Origin: G963663735 sp963663735
GTDB lineage: Bacteria > Acidobacteriota > UBA6911 > RPQK01 > JAPXNP01
Direction of reading: 5' to 3'
Assembly: GCA_963663735.2 (NCBI GenBank)
Contig: CAXXHN010000001.1
Location: 682,001-746,000 of the forward strand
DNA length: 64,000 nt
Positions 26,164 through 34,709 of the stretch are shown here, one piece after another. The notes under the pieces were generated by a model. It made no database searches. It saw nothing but the letters and a program-made list of their open reading frames with translations, and had not been told where the DNA came from. A program made the position numbers and the translations under genes. Position 1 is the stretch's first letter, and every line of letters begins with the position of its first letter.

Positions 26164-26778
26164 ATGACAGCTATCCTCAAAACAACTTTACATGAACTCA
26201 AATCTCACGCTCCATTCACCCTGGTGGGAACCCTGACAGGAATAGGGTTAATGCTTTTCCTGATTCGCAGCGAAGTGCCGCGTTCAGTATCTGTATCTCT
26301 TTTCGGAATGATGCATCCTTTTCACATATTCCTGAGCGCGATCGTTACAACTGGTATGTACCGGATTTATGGGCGAGGCAAAATTATACCCATGCTCCTG
26401 ATCGGTTATCTGGGTTCGGTAGGAATCGGGAGTCTCAGCGATTGCATAATTCCCTGGATTGGCGAAAAACTGATGAATCTGCCAAACCGGGGGCTTCACC
26501 TCGGTTTCATTGAAAAATGGTGGATTGTTAATCCCCTGGCCCTGGCAGGCATCGCTTTTTCCTGTCGGTGGCCATCCACAAAACTTCCACATGCCGGACA
26601 CGTACTCCTCAGTACCCTGGCTTCGCTTTTCCACATAACCATGGCCATGGGCAGCGATATTGATAATTCAACAATAGGAGTAACTTCCATATTCCTGTTC
26701 CTGGCGGTATGGATTCCCTGCTGTACCAGCGATATAGTGTTCCCTCTTTTATTTCAGGCAGGGAGGAATAATGTATAG
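26164..26778 (+). CDS. Conserved-looking polytopic membrane protein, function unknown
   Basis: A 204-residue membrane protein with about six hydrophobic segments. Notable polar residues sit within membrane stretches: MMHPFHIFLSAIVTTGMY, GSVGIGSLSDCIIPW, LPHAGHVLLSTLASLFH and the C-terminal WIPCCTSDIVFPLLF, giving several His, two pairs of Cys/Asp and repeated SD(C/I)I(I/V)FP-like motifs. The repeated 'SD-I-P' phrase hints at an internal duplication. The pattern is what one expects of a metal- or small-molecule-handling membrane protein, but I know no named family. It lies 31 bases after def, in the same direction. Confidence 0.75.
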   Translation: MTAILKTTLHELKSHAPFTLVGTLTGIGLMLFLIRSEVPRSVSVSLFGMMHPFHIFLSAIVTTGMYRIYGRGKIIPMLLIGYLGSVGIGSLSDCIIPWIGEKLMNLPNRGLHLGFIEKWWIVNPLALAGIAFSCRWPSTKLPHAGHVLLSTLASLFHITMAMGSDIDNSTIGVTSIFLFLAVWIPCCTSDIVFPLLFQAGRNNV

Positions 26779-26953
26779 AATACAATTACAAGTACACCGG
26801 ACAAGCCCCTCCTTGTTAAAGTAAGGGCATGTATCAGGTTATAATAAAGAATAAGCTGTTGCTTCCTTTGCTCGGGAGTAGGCTTGATATTCAATAATCC
26901 GGAAAGAATAACAAAACCTTAAAGACAGAACAGGCCAAGAGGATTTAATAATA

Positions 26954-27151
26954 TTGAAAGTAAAAATTGACAGAGCCAAATGTACAGGATGCGGAATATG
27001 TTCTCATGTATGCCCCTCAAGAGCGATAACGGTTACCAGGAAGGCTGAGATTGATCCCAGGTACTGTATGGACTGCGGAACCTGCCTGATTGCCTGCCCT
27101 GATGGTGCAATTTACATGGTAAAGGAAGACAAACAAGCCGTCGCTTCATAA
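26954..27151 (+). CDS. 2[4Fe-4S] ferredoxin
   Basis: A 65-residue low-potential electron carrier with two complete cluster motifs: Cys10, 13, 16, 20 (CTGCGICSHVCP) and Cys38, 41, 44, 48 (CMDCGTCLIACP). The start is a TTG, with AGAGGA about 12 bases upstream; there is no in-frame ATG before the first cysteine. Its redox partner is unknown. A sequence resembling a broken NifX/NifB-C-like domain follows directly, and such proteins often accompany ferredoxins. Confidence 0.9.
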   Translation: MKVKIDRAKCTGCGICSHVCPSRAITVTRKAEIDPRYCMDCGTCLIACPDGAIYMVKEDKQAVAS

Positions 27152-27410
27152 ATAAATGCAGGACTCGGTCCCGCAATTGATTCAAGATTCGGTTATGTGC
27201 CGATGTGGCGGACAACCGCCCGGATTTCAGCCAGGAGGGAAAAGCGGTTCTCCCGGCCGAATTCTAAATAACGGCAACGCCGGTCACGATCCTTACCGGA
27301 ACCGAGAACGCCGATATAAGGTAGCCGATTGGCTGAAAATGAACAGCAGCGGAAGCATCAACCGTAACCAGAAAAGGTTTCAACAACAAGCAACATTCCG
27401 TGTACAATAA
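27152..27410 (+). pseudogene. Possible frameshifted NifX-like (Fe-Mo cofactor binding) remnant
   Basis: Directly after the ferredoxin stop, one frame reads NAGLGPAIDSRFGYVPMW, like the N-terminal AGxGxxxDxRFGRxPxF of dinitrogenase iron-molybdenum cofactor (NifX/NifB-C) domains. It soon degenerates; a second frame then reads NAGHDPYRNRERRYKVADWL, like the middle of such proteins (…G..RGV.VAEWL). No single frame spans both, and the end is not recognisable. I read this as a decayed gene with at least one frameshift; a sequencing error or chance similarity is possible. Confidence 0.35.
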
Positions 27411-27496
27411 CATCAGCAAATACAGTTCCGGCTCACCGCCGGTCCGACAGTGACAGACGATTCTGTTGTAAACCGACTAATCAGGGAGATAACCCC

Positions 27497-27973
27497 ATGC
27501 TATCCAGTCTGGATGAAGCCTTCGAAAAATTAAAAAAAGCCAAGGAAACAGAAGAGGAAGCTGAATTACTAGGCATAGAGGGAATGGAGCATCAGGCTTA
27601 CAGGGAACTGCTGTCCATGGCCGACTACCTGGGTGATTTCCCGGAATCGGGGAAAGTCCCTGAAAACCAGGTTACCAAATGCCAGTCAACAGTTTTTGTA
27701 ACCGGGGAACTCAGGGGTGGACGCATGTTTTTCAAGGGCACTTCAGATGCCGCTTTTGTACAAGGTGAACTCTCCATACTGGTTAATGCAATGAGCAACC
27801 ACACGCCGTGCGAGATTGTGGCTGCCGGCCCCCAGGTCCATCATTTTCTCAAAAACCTGAAAGGAATTATTTCTCTCAGCATGACCAGGGGAGAAGGCTT
27901 CCTGGGCATCTACGAAAGAATGCGGGAAATAGCCTGTGAATACTGCACTGAAGAACAGTTAAAAATCGTATAA
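27497..27973 (+). CDS. sufE: SufE family sulfur acceptor protein
   Basis: A 158-residue SufE-like protein, which takes persulfide sulfur from a cysteine desulfurase for iron-sulfur cluster building. The key Cys62 lies in NQVTKCQSTVFVTGEL, at the family position, followed by GTSDAAFVQGELSILV. Residues FVQGELSIL and the C-terminal helices match the fold; the usual G before CQS is K here. No SufS, SufBCD or IscS gene is in the window. AGGGAGA precedes the ATG. Confidence 0.88.
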   Translation: MLSSLDEAFEKLKKAKETEEEAELLGIEGMEHQAYRELLSMADYLGDFPESGKVPENQVTKCQSTVFVTGELRGGRMFFKGTSDAAFVQGELSILVNAMSNHTPCEIVAAGPQVHHFLKNLKGIISLSMTRGEGFLGIYERMREIACEYCTEEQLKIV

Positions 27974-28003
27974 AAGCTTTACTCCAGGAACTGAAAAAAC
28001 TGA

Positions 28004-28567
28004 ATGATCATGTTAAAAAATAATTTCCTCCTGTTATTCACACTGATGCTGGGCCTGACCGGTATGGCCGCTACCGGGGATAACCCTGGAGGCGCAGAAA
28101 AAGTCGAAAAAATCTTAGCGGACTTAGCCGCGGCACCACCCTCAACAGGGAGTGCTGAAATCTCCATAACTGAGAGTGACTTCAATTCCTGGCTGGAAAA
28201 AAAATCTCAGGAAAGGGAGTACATCCGCAGCATCAAGGTCGGTTTTCATGAAAATAATGAAGCTGATTTATACCTGGACCTGGACATAAGCAAATATAAG
28301 GGTGAGGGTTACTATGCCGCCATGCTCAGCACCATGTTCGAGGATCACCAGCTACTCAAGGCAACTGGTAAAATCAAAGTTGTGGACAGGCATTTTTCTT
28401 ATGTGATCAATTCCCTGTCGATCAACGAGGTTATTGTGACCCCTGCTCTGGTAGCGCCGCTGGTTGCTATTCTGCTTCCTGATTACGACCTGGCACACCC
28501 GCTGGAACTCCCTTATGGAATCACCGATATAAAGACAGCGGAAGGGATTTTGACGATTACCAGATAA
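28004..28567 (+). CDS. Small exported protein of unknown function
   Basis: A 187-residue protein with a signal peptide (LKNNFLLLFTLMLGLTGMAA) and a mature alpha/beta part. I do not recognise it. Visible features are an N-terminal helix EKVEKILADLAAAP, ITESDFNSWLEKK, an alternating strand region ADLYLDLDISKYKGEGYYA and a strand-rich C-terminus ending GILTITR. The arrangement resembles small periplasmic lipid-binding or LPS-associated folds, but no motif proves that. The ATG at 28004 could be replaced by the one at 28010. Confidence 0.65.
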   Translation: MIMLKNNFLLLFTLMLGLTGMAATGDNPGGAEKVEKILADLAAAPPSTGSAEISITESDFNSWLEKKSQEREYIRSIKVGFHENNEADLYLDLDISKYKGEGYYAAMLSTMFEDHQLLKATGKIKVVDRHFSYVINSLSINEVIVTPALVAPLVAILLPDYDLAHPLELPYGITDIKTAEGILTITR

Positions 28568-28655
28568 CCGGAAGTTTCCAAGATGCTTGGATCGCGGGCT
28601 GCCGTCCAAGATATTCCATAAGCTGGAAGCTTACACCATGGATGATCGTCAATTG

Positions 28656-29999
28656 TCATCGGCGGGTAAGTTTTCTCTCCCGAAATTCCCTCTCCACGAA
28701 CTCCAGTGCCTGCTCCCTGCTGCCAAGTACTCCCTCAAGCTGCAGGTCCTCCACTCTCTCCAGGATCTCCGTGAACAACGGTCCGGGTTTGAACCCGAGT
28801 TCTATAAGATCCTGCCCGCTGATCAGTGGGGAGGGTTTAACCTCCTCGCTGGAATACTCATGCAGCATGTTCCGGCAAAACTCGTAATTGGTAAGGTCTC
28901 CATGGCTGGCCAGACAATCCAGCCGATGCAGTTCCAGGTGTAGTTCAAAATCCTCCATTCGGAGGAATCTTTTCAAGGTACTTTCTTTCATCTGCTGCAC
29001 CGGGATGAATCGCAGGTGCTGGCTGACCAGGCTGACTATGCGTCGGGTATCATGGCTGGACATCCGCAGCCTTTCACATATCATCCGGGACATATCGGCT
29101 CCAACCTCGGCGTGCCCGTCAAACCTTATCCGTTCTCTTATCTTGAAAACAGGCGGTTTGCCTACATCATGCAGGAGAATGCCCATGGCCAGCACTCGCG
29201 GAATTCCGCCCCCGGACAGCTTAAGCATCAACCTGGTGTGCACAAACACATCCCCCTCTGGATGAAACTGCGGAGGCTGCGCCACTCCTTTCATGGCGCT
29301 CACTTCCGGAAGTATCTGGTCAAGGAGCCCGAATTCATCCAGCAAGTCCAGCCCCCTTGCCGGAGCAGGTGAAACAAGTATCTTCAGCAGTTCCTCCCTG
29401 ATCCTCTCCCAGCTGACACAAAGAATCCCACCCGCCTGTTTCTTAATAGCTCCCGCGGTTGCTTCATCAATACTGAAATCAAGTTCCACGGCAAATCTTA
29501 CGGCCCGGAGCATCCTCAGTTTGTCTTCCCTGAACCTTGTGTCAGGGTCTCCAACTGCCTTGATTACCCTGCCCTTTATGTCCTTCTGCCCGTCTATGAA
29601 ATCAATTACCCGGGCTGCATATGGGTCGAGGAAAAGAGCGTTAACCGTAAAATCTCTCCGGAGTGCATCTTCCCGGTCCTCAACGTAACGTATCCCGGTA
29701 GGCCTGCGGCCGTCCTCGTACCCCAGGTCCGCGCGGAAGGTGGCCACTTCGTATTCAATTTCGCCGCAGATCACCATGATCACACCGAAGGATTTTCCTA
29801 CTGCGACAGTACGGGGGAAAAGCCCTTCAACCTGATCCGGAGTCGCTGAAGTCGCAATATCAATATCTTTGACAGGTCTTCCCAGAAGCAGGTCTCTTAC
29901 TGCTCCTCCCGCAAAAAGGGCTTTAAACCCATTATTGCGGAGGGTATCCACAACATAAAGAGCCCCTTTCAGTTCCTGTTCCGGTATTTTATGCAGCAT
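28656..29999 (-). CDS. CCA tRNA nucleotidyltransferase / poly(A) polymerase family
   Basis: A 447-residue class II nucleotidyltransferase that adds or repairs the 3' CCA of tRNAs. The head has GGAVRDLLLG (residues 31-40) and the metal-binding DID (45-47), then RRDFTVNALF and the RFREDKLRMLRAVRFA segment; a C-terminal HD domain follows (GILLHDVGKPPVF, then HAEVGADM). I start at the ATG at 29999 (AGGA upstream); a longer form to 30095 adds 32 unlikely residues. Since both tRNAs here encode CCA, this enzyme would mainly do repair. The HD domain points to phosphatase/phosphodiesterase activity. Confidence 0.9.
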   Translation of the reverse strand: MLHKIPEQELKGALYVVDTLRNNGFKALFAGGAVRDLLLGRPVKDIDIATSATPDQVEGLFPRTVAVGKSFGVIMVICGEIEYEVATFRADLGYEDGRRPTGIRYVEDREDALRRDFTVNALFLDPYAARVIDFIDGQKDIKGRVIKAVGDPDTRFREDKLRMLRAVRFAVELDFSIDEATAGAIKKQAGGILCVSWERIREELLKILVSPAPARGLDLLDEFGLLDQILPEVSAMKGVAQPPQFHPEGDVFVHTRLMLKLSGGGIPRVLAMGILLHDVGKPPVFKIRERIRFDGHAEVGADMSRMICERLRMSSHDTRRIVSLVSQHLRFIPVQQMKESTLKRFLRMEDFELHLELHRLDCLASHGDLTNYEFCRNMLHEYSSEEVKPSPLISGQDLIELGFKPGPLFTEILERVEDLQLEGVLGSREQALEFVEREFRERKLTRR

Positions 30000-30161
30000 A
30001 TTCCAAATATCCTGGTTCGTAATGTAGCACAGCCCTACGAAGCTTTGCAGGTTCAGGCAACGGATAACGGCACCCCACTTCCCATGATTACCCATTCATA
30101 CTGACATGACTTCCAGTTTTAATTTTCCAGCCATGCACCACGTGATAGCATATTCCCCATA

Positions 30162-30905
30162 ATGAGAAACAAGCTCCTGATGATCATTGTCTCTACCCTG
30201 GTCCTATCTGCCATTTCCCTGTATTTATACAATGCGTTTGAAAAAAGGGAGCCGGAATATATCAGTTTTATCCCCCATGACGCAGCAGGAGTTGTAATTG
30301 TCAGGAATCTGCCCGAATCCGTTGATTCGCTGCAAACGACCAGACTGGGTGAATGGATTGATTTCGAAAGCGCGGCCGACTCCGAAAGCACAACAAAAGA
30401 AAGGTTCAGGAAATCAGTAAAATTCTACAGTGAAAATGCCAGGCACATGCTGCTCTGCCTTCACTCCATCCAGAAAAAGGAAGGCGGTTCTCTAAGGCCT
30501 GAATTAACCCTGTTTCTGAGCCCCTACCCCGGCAGATCCGGTGCTTTGGCCAAAGAAATTATAAAATTTGTAACATCCCGGTTTGGTGAAGACAAAACAA
30601 AAACTGAAGAGAATGAGAATACCACCATAATCAGGGGACCTGAACCAGGCCAGGTGTTTTATCTTGAATTATGTGACGGATATATCGCTGCTTCTAACTC
30701 AGAGGAAGCGTGGAATCAGCTGCAAGCAGTTAAAAAGATGGCCCCGGGGAAAAGACTGATGCCTTCCTGGTATCCAATAATGATGAAAGAGCAGTCCGCT
30801 GATATCTATTTCTATTTCAAAGGGATTTCAGGTTGGGCCCCGAGATTTGTGTATTCCATCTCCCTTACGGGCAATGGTCTTACTGACAGCTACCGGGAAT
30901 TCTAA
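30162..30905 (+). CDS. Exported or anchored protein, DUF3352-like, function unknown
   Basis: A 247-residue protein with an N-terminal membrane helix (KLLMIIVSTLVLSAISLYLY). The region PEYISFIPHDAAGVVIVRNLPESVDSL, split here as SFIPHDAAGVVIVRNL, resembles the start of DUF3352 proteins (…lP.dt…v..f…), and GYIAASNSEEAWNQL resembles their inner repeats; the usual length is about 500, so this would be a short form. Start region lacks a clear ribosome site. No enzyme motif is visible. It ends 39 bases from the convergent antiporter gene. Confidence 0.55.
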   Translation: MRNKLLMIIVSTLVLSAISLYLYNAFEKREPEYISFIPHDAAGVVIVRNLPESVDSLQTTRLGEWIDFESAADSESTTKERFRKSVKFYSENARHMLLCLHSIQKKEGGSLRPELTLFLSPYPGRSGALAKEIIKFVTSRFGEDKTKTEENENTTIIRGPEPGQVFYLELCDGYIAASNSEEAWNQLQAVKKMAPGKRLMPSWYPIMMKEQSADIYFYFKGISGWAPRFVYSISLTGNGLTDSYREF

Positions 30906-30944
30906 CCAGTAATCAGAAATCTTGGTGCAAAAGGTCATCCCTTT

Positions 30945-32555
30945 TTAAATGAAGAAAGTCGCGATCACGAAGACCGGGATCAGTACCAGCAAGCTGTAAC
31001 CCATGTATCCAAAAAAGGATGGCATCTTTATCCCAGAGCTTTCCGCAATGCTCTTGACCATGAAATTTGGACCATTCCCGATATAGGTGTTGGCACCCAT
31101 AAAAACCGCCCCGAGGCTGATTGGAATCAGGTACTGTTCCGCAATATACCTGGCATCGCTCAGCAAAAGAAGGACACCAGAGTCATGGGGAAGGGCAGCC
31201 GCTGTTTCAAAAAACACTACGTAGGTAGGTGCGTTATCCAGAAAACTGGAAAGAATCCCGGTAGCCCAGAAAAAATGGAAAGGTTCAGTCAGGCCGAGGC
31301 TGGCACCTTTGATCTGAAGTACTTCAATCGGAACCTGCATGCAGACAAATATCCCTGAAAAAAGTGCAGCCACTTCAAGTATGGCGTGAAAATCAAACTT
31401 ATTATTCAGTCTTACTTCTGCCTTGGTGACCAAAAGTGAAGCAATGACCAGAAGCAGCATCACGAATTCAGACATAAAGCGCGGAGCTTCAAATCCCAAA
31501 AGGGGAAACGGCTTTCCAGGAACAATAAACGCCACGCAGCAGACCACTCCAATTATCAAAGGGATATTAATTATGCCTGTCAGCCGGAGGGGTTCCACCT
31601 GGGTTTCGTCCCGGACAATTGAGCGTATTTCCTCTTTGGCGTAGAGGATCCTGTCCCAGACATAATAGATAAGAAGTAGTGCGGCGTTTACCCCCAGCCA
31701 ATAAGGCCAGAGGCGAAGGGTCCAGGTAAATGGTACGCCCCGAAGATATCCCAGGAAAAGGGGAGGGTCGCCTACAGGCAAAAGCAATCCCCCACAGTTA
31801 CAAACCGCGAAAATAAAAAAGACTACGGTATGCACCCGGTACTTTCTCTCTTTATTCGTGGAGAGGAGAGGCCTGATGAATACCATGGCGGAACCGGTTG
31901 TACCGATAAAACTGGCCATTAATGTACCAAGTGCCAGAAATACTACATTGACACCAGGGTGAGCGGGAAGGTCGCCGCGGAGATTGATCCCGCCGCTGAT
32001 CACGTAAAGTGAAAAGAGCAGGATTATAAAAGATATGAACTCCCCAAAAATCGCATTGCTGAAAACCGCATAAACTGTTTCGATACCAGGGGAACTGCCG
32101 ACATGATGGGTAAAATGATTGCTCAGCCCACCGGGGTGCAGCAGCCCATAATAGAGCAGGGTTACGGAGGCTAATATAACTGCCACCAGGAAACGGTTGA
32201 TGTTGTGCTCCCACCAATGGCTGGTTGCAGGAATAAGGGGCAACACAGCGATGGCAAGCAAAATCAATATAAATGGAACCACTGCTAACATGGGAGGAAT
32301 ATAACGTTCCTGGACTGCTTCCTTATCTCCTGACTGATCTTCATGAATGGCTGCGTCTTCTCCATGGTTATCCATCTCAGCAGCTTCGGACTCAACCGAA
32401 TGCTCTGCGTGATCTCCATTGACCGAAGGAAGCCATCCTGCTCCCAGCACTAATAAATATATAACAATCAGTCCCGTCACCAGCAGAGCAGCCTTGCGGA
32501 AACCTTTCCGGGATCTGTTAATTACTTCCTTGCTAAACCCACTTTTATTACTCAT
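30945..32555 (-). CDS. Na+/H+ antiporter-like carrier of the ion-transporter (CitM/NhaD) group
   Basis: A 536-residue carrier with about 12 membrane helices. After an N-terminal helix comes an insert of about 50 residues rich in His, Glu and Asp (DHAEHSVESEAAEMDNHGED), then the transporter core: FIGTTGSAMVFIRPLL, PVGDPPLFLGYLRGVPFTW, FLDNAPTYVVFFETAA and GANTYIGNGPNFMVKSIAE. These paired motifs are those of the CitM/NhaD/ArsB superfamily, and this subgroup is usually annotated as sodium:proton antiporter. The His-rich periplasmic insert could bind metal or sense pH. Substrate not provable from sequence. Confidence 0.8.
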   Translation of the reverse strand: MSNKSGFSKEVINRSRKGFRKAALLVTGLIVIYLLVLGAGWLPSVNGDHAEHSVESEAAEMDNHGEDAAIHEDQSGDKEAVQERYIPPMLAVVPFILILLAIAVLPLIPATSHWWEHNINRFLVAVILASVTLLYYGLLHPGGLSNHFTHHVGSSPGIETVYAVFSNAIFGEFISFIILLFSLYVISGGINLRGDLPAHPGVNVVFLALGTLMASFIGTTGSAMVFIRPLLSTNKERKYRVHTVVFFIFAVCNCGGLLLPVGDPPLFLGYLRGVPFTWTLRLWPYWLGVNAALLLIYYVWDRILYAKEEIRSIVRDETQVEPLRLTGIINIPLIIGVVCCVAFIVPGKPFPLLGFEAPRFMSEFVMLLLVIASLLVTKAEVRLNNKFDFHAILEVAALFSGIFVCMQVPIEVLQIKGASLGLTEPFHFFWATGILSSFLDNAPTYVVFFETAAALPHDSGVLLLLSDARYIAEQYLIPISLGAVFMGANTYIGNGPNFMVKSIAESSGIKMPSFFGYMGYSLLVLIPVFVIATFFI

Positions 32556-32973
32556 TGCACATACTCTTCATTTTATGAATTCTCAGGATTAATAATCTTC
32601 CTTCTCGTGTGCCATTCAGAGGGAACAAATAATCCAGTATATTGTAACTCAAGAACATCCTGTTAAGTTGACAGCTGGTTTTCCGGCTTAATCCCCATTT
32701 ATCATATTTCAGAGCAAATCTCCTGAACCCCATTAAATATCCCGGGATTCTTTCACCGGAAAACCTGAACGCAAAGCGGCTCCGGAACATCTATCCTGCA
32801 AATCAAAAAACCGGGACTGGGCATAAATTCATGGTTTTCGGCAGAAAACTACAAATTCTTATATTATCATTGATAGTAACAGTGTTTAACCCTGCATCAA
32901 AAGACCTGATCAAAGTAGATTAAAAAATCACAGGGCCATAACATTCCCAGAATCGTAATTAAGGACAGAATAA
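32556..32973. other. Intergenic stretch between divergent genes
   Basis: About 420 bases between the antiporter (minus) and the CBM9-like protein (plus). I see no RNA gene or strong repeat. A basic open frame of 80 residues lies at 32548-32790 on the minus strand and overlaps the antiporter start, with AGGA before its ATG, but its composition does not look like a protein; I do not call it. Confidence 0.4.
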
Positions 32974-33720
32974 ATGATTGAATTAAAGGACACTCAAAAA
33001 CGTTTTTCCCGAGGGAAGGTAACTGCCTTTCTGCTTCTTCTGGCTCCGGTACTTCTCTGGGGACAGGCCAAAGCCGATACATCACTGATTTCCTCCGGTA
33101 TTGAGAAAGAAATCAGGGTAGACGGTTCGCTGTCAGAATGGCAGGGGGTACCTGTACTGCAACTTACTCCAAGCGCCTCCAACATCACGGTTAATGGCGA
33201 ATTCAAGGAAGCTGACTTTGATTTTAAAATTCAAAGCGTTTGGAACAAGCAGTATCTATACCTGGCCATCCAATGGCAGGATGACATATGGGACATAGAA
33301 GAAATCTCCCGCAAAGAAGCTACCTGGCATGACCCTGATACAGGCCAAAAACGGGATCGTATGTATTTTTTTGATAATTTCAAACTCCATATCAGGGATA
33401 GTGACTATGACTATACACTTTGGATTTCACCGAAGGATCAAGACAATGGCCCATATACCTGGTCCAGGCTTCTCATGGGATACCGGGGAAATGAACGGGC
33501 TGGTGCCAAACCGATGCTTCGGTCTGAATCTGACGGAAATGCAACAACATTGGAAATGATGATCGTATGGAAACAGTTACAGATTAAACCGAAAAATGGT
33601 CTTGAAATTCCGATCAGGCTCACTATCAGCGACAGTGATCTTCCAGGCAGGTTTGAAGAAAGCAAAATCAACAAAATGAAATCAGTTGAATGGGCCGGAA
33701 ACCTGACTCTGATCGACTAG
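32974..33720 (+). CDS. Exported protein with CBM9-like (DOMON-like) domain
   Basis: A 248-residue exported protein. The N-terminus is a signal peptide (VTAFLLLLAPVLLWGQAKA), then a beta-sandwich with the typical CBM9/DOMON-like opening EIRVDGSLSEWQGVPVLQL, followed by LYLAIQWQDDIWD and DRMYFFDNFKLHIRD. These phrases (DG..SEW, W…YLA…W.D, D…) are those of carbohydrate- or heme-binding 'family 9-like' domains found alone or with cytochromes. No CxxCH heme site or catalytic residue. The ligand is unknown; sugar binding fits the carbohydrate theme of nearby genes. Confidence 0.7.
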   Translation: MIELKDTQKRFSRGKVTAFLLLLAPVLLWGQAKADTSLISSGIEKEIRVDGSLSEWQGVPVLQLTPSASNITVNGEFKEADFDFKIQSVWNKQYLYLAIQWQDDIWDIEEISRKEATWHDPDTGQKRDRMYFFDNFKLHIRDSDYDYTLWISPKDQDNGPYTWSRLLMGYRGNERAGAKPMLRSESDGNATTLEMMIVWKQLQIKPKNGLEIPIRLTISDSDLPGRFEESKINKMKSVEWAGNLTLID

Positions 33721-33822
33721 GATGGATTTGGCGAAATAGAGGATAACAACTCCAGAATCAAATTATCGGGAACCCTGTTATTTGGAATACTAATCCTGAA
33801 TAACCGGATTCAAAGGATTCCA

Positions 33823-34620
33823 ATGCAAAAAAATGTAATTATCACCGGGGCATCCTCTGGAATAGGCAAAGCAACCGCATTTGTCTTTGCGAGCCGGGGG
33901 TACGGGCTTTACCTTACAGCCCGGAGGAATTCCCTGCTTGAGGAGATGCAGCCCGAACTCCTGGCAAACGGCGCCCCGGTGTGTCTCTCCTCCGGTTATG
34001 ACCTGAGCCTTCCCGGAATCGGTACCTGCCTGGTGAGGGACGCATTGGAACGATTGGGTCATCTTGACATCCTGATCTGTAATGCCGGTTATGGAGTGTT
34101 CGGACCGGTGGAAAAAGTAACCCCTGTCGATATGAGACGCATGTGGCAGGTTAATTACCAGTCTGCTTATGAATCCATACTGGCCATCCTTCCCCACTTC
34201 AAGGAAAGGAAACAGGGTCACATTATCCTGGTCAGCAGTATTAACGGAAAAAAAGGCATGGCAGGTTCAGCAGCCTATTCTGCGACGAAATTTGCCCAGG
34301 TTGGACTGGGAGAGGCTCTCTGGGCTGAACTGAAGGATTTCCGGATTAAGGTAAGCGTTATTTGCCCGGGATACACAGAGACTGAATTTCATAACCTGGC
34401 AGTCCGGGATGCCCAGCCACGGAAAAGACGGACACACAGGGGGCAGAGTGCTCTTAAAGTGGCACAGGCAATTGAATCCGCCGTTAGAAGAAATAAAAGA
34501 GAGGTCCACCTGACATTGTCCGGTAAGCTCATCCTTTTTCTGGAACGGATATCCAGCAACCTGGCCATGCGCGTCATGGCCATAGCTGCCAGTAAGGATC
34601 CCCTTCGCAAGATAAATTAA
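33823..34620 (+). CDS. Short-chain dehydrogenase/reductase
   Basis: A 265-residue SDR with the classical layout: nucleotide site TGASSGIG (8-15), NAG (87-89), catalytic Ser139, Tyr152 and Lys156 (AAYSATKFAQ), and PGYTETEF. Arg at the end of strand 2 (TARR) suggests NADP(H). The C-terminal 40 residues are basic and hydrophobic (SGKLILFLERISSNLA), as in DltE/YqjQ-type SDRs that touch membranes. Substrate unknown. AGGA precedes the ATG. Confidence 0.9.
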   Translation: MQKNVIITGASSGIGKATAFVFASRGYGLYLTARRNSLLEEMQPELLANGAPVCLSSGYDLSLPGIGTCLVRDALERLGHLDILICNAGYGVFGPVEKVTPVDMRRMWQVNYQSAYESILAILPHFKERKQGHIILVSSINGKKGMAGSAAYSATKFAQVGLGEALWAELKDFRIKVSVICPGYTETEFHNLAVRDAQPRKRRTHRGQSALKVAQAIESAVRRNKREVHLTLSGKLILFLERISSNLAMRVMAIAASKDPLRKIN

Positions 34621-34621
34621 A

Positions 34622-34675
34622 GGAGAGGTGAAAATACAGCCTGCCGAACGGCACGCTGACAGGCTGCATCTCTCC
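34622..34675. terminator. Nested hairpin between convergent genes
   Basis: Two concentric stems: outer GGAGAG (34622-34627) with CTCTCC (34670-34675), inner CAGCCTG (34637-34643) with CAGGCTG (34660-34666). It sits between the convergent SDR and TIM-barrel genes. There is no T run, so it is either a weak or factor-dependent terminator or an RNA 3'-end structure. Confidence 0.4.
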
Positions 34676-34709
34676 GCAGGCATAAAAGAAACAGAATCCG
34701 GAATGCAGG

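Noticed and set aside
27156..27410. 84-codon frame after the ferredoxin as a real gene
   Set aside because: Only its second half looks protein-like and its first half competes with another frame; read instead as part of a frameshifted relic.
32548..32790. 80-codon basic frame overlapping the antiporter start
   Set aside because: AGGA precedes its ATG, but the sequence is Arg/Phe/Leu-rich without pattern and no family likeness; kept only as a remark.
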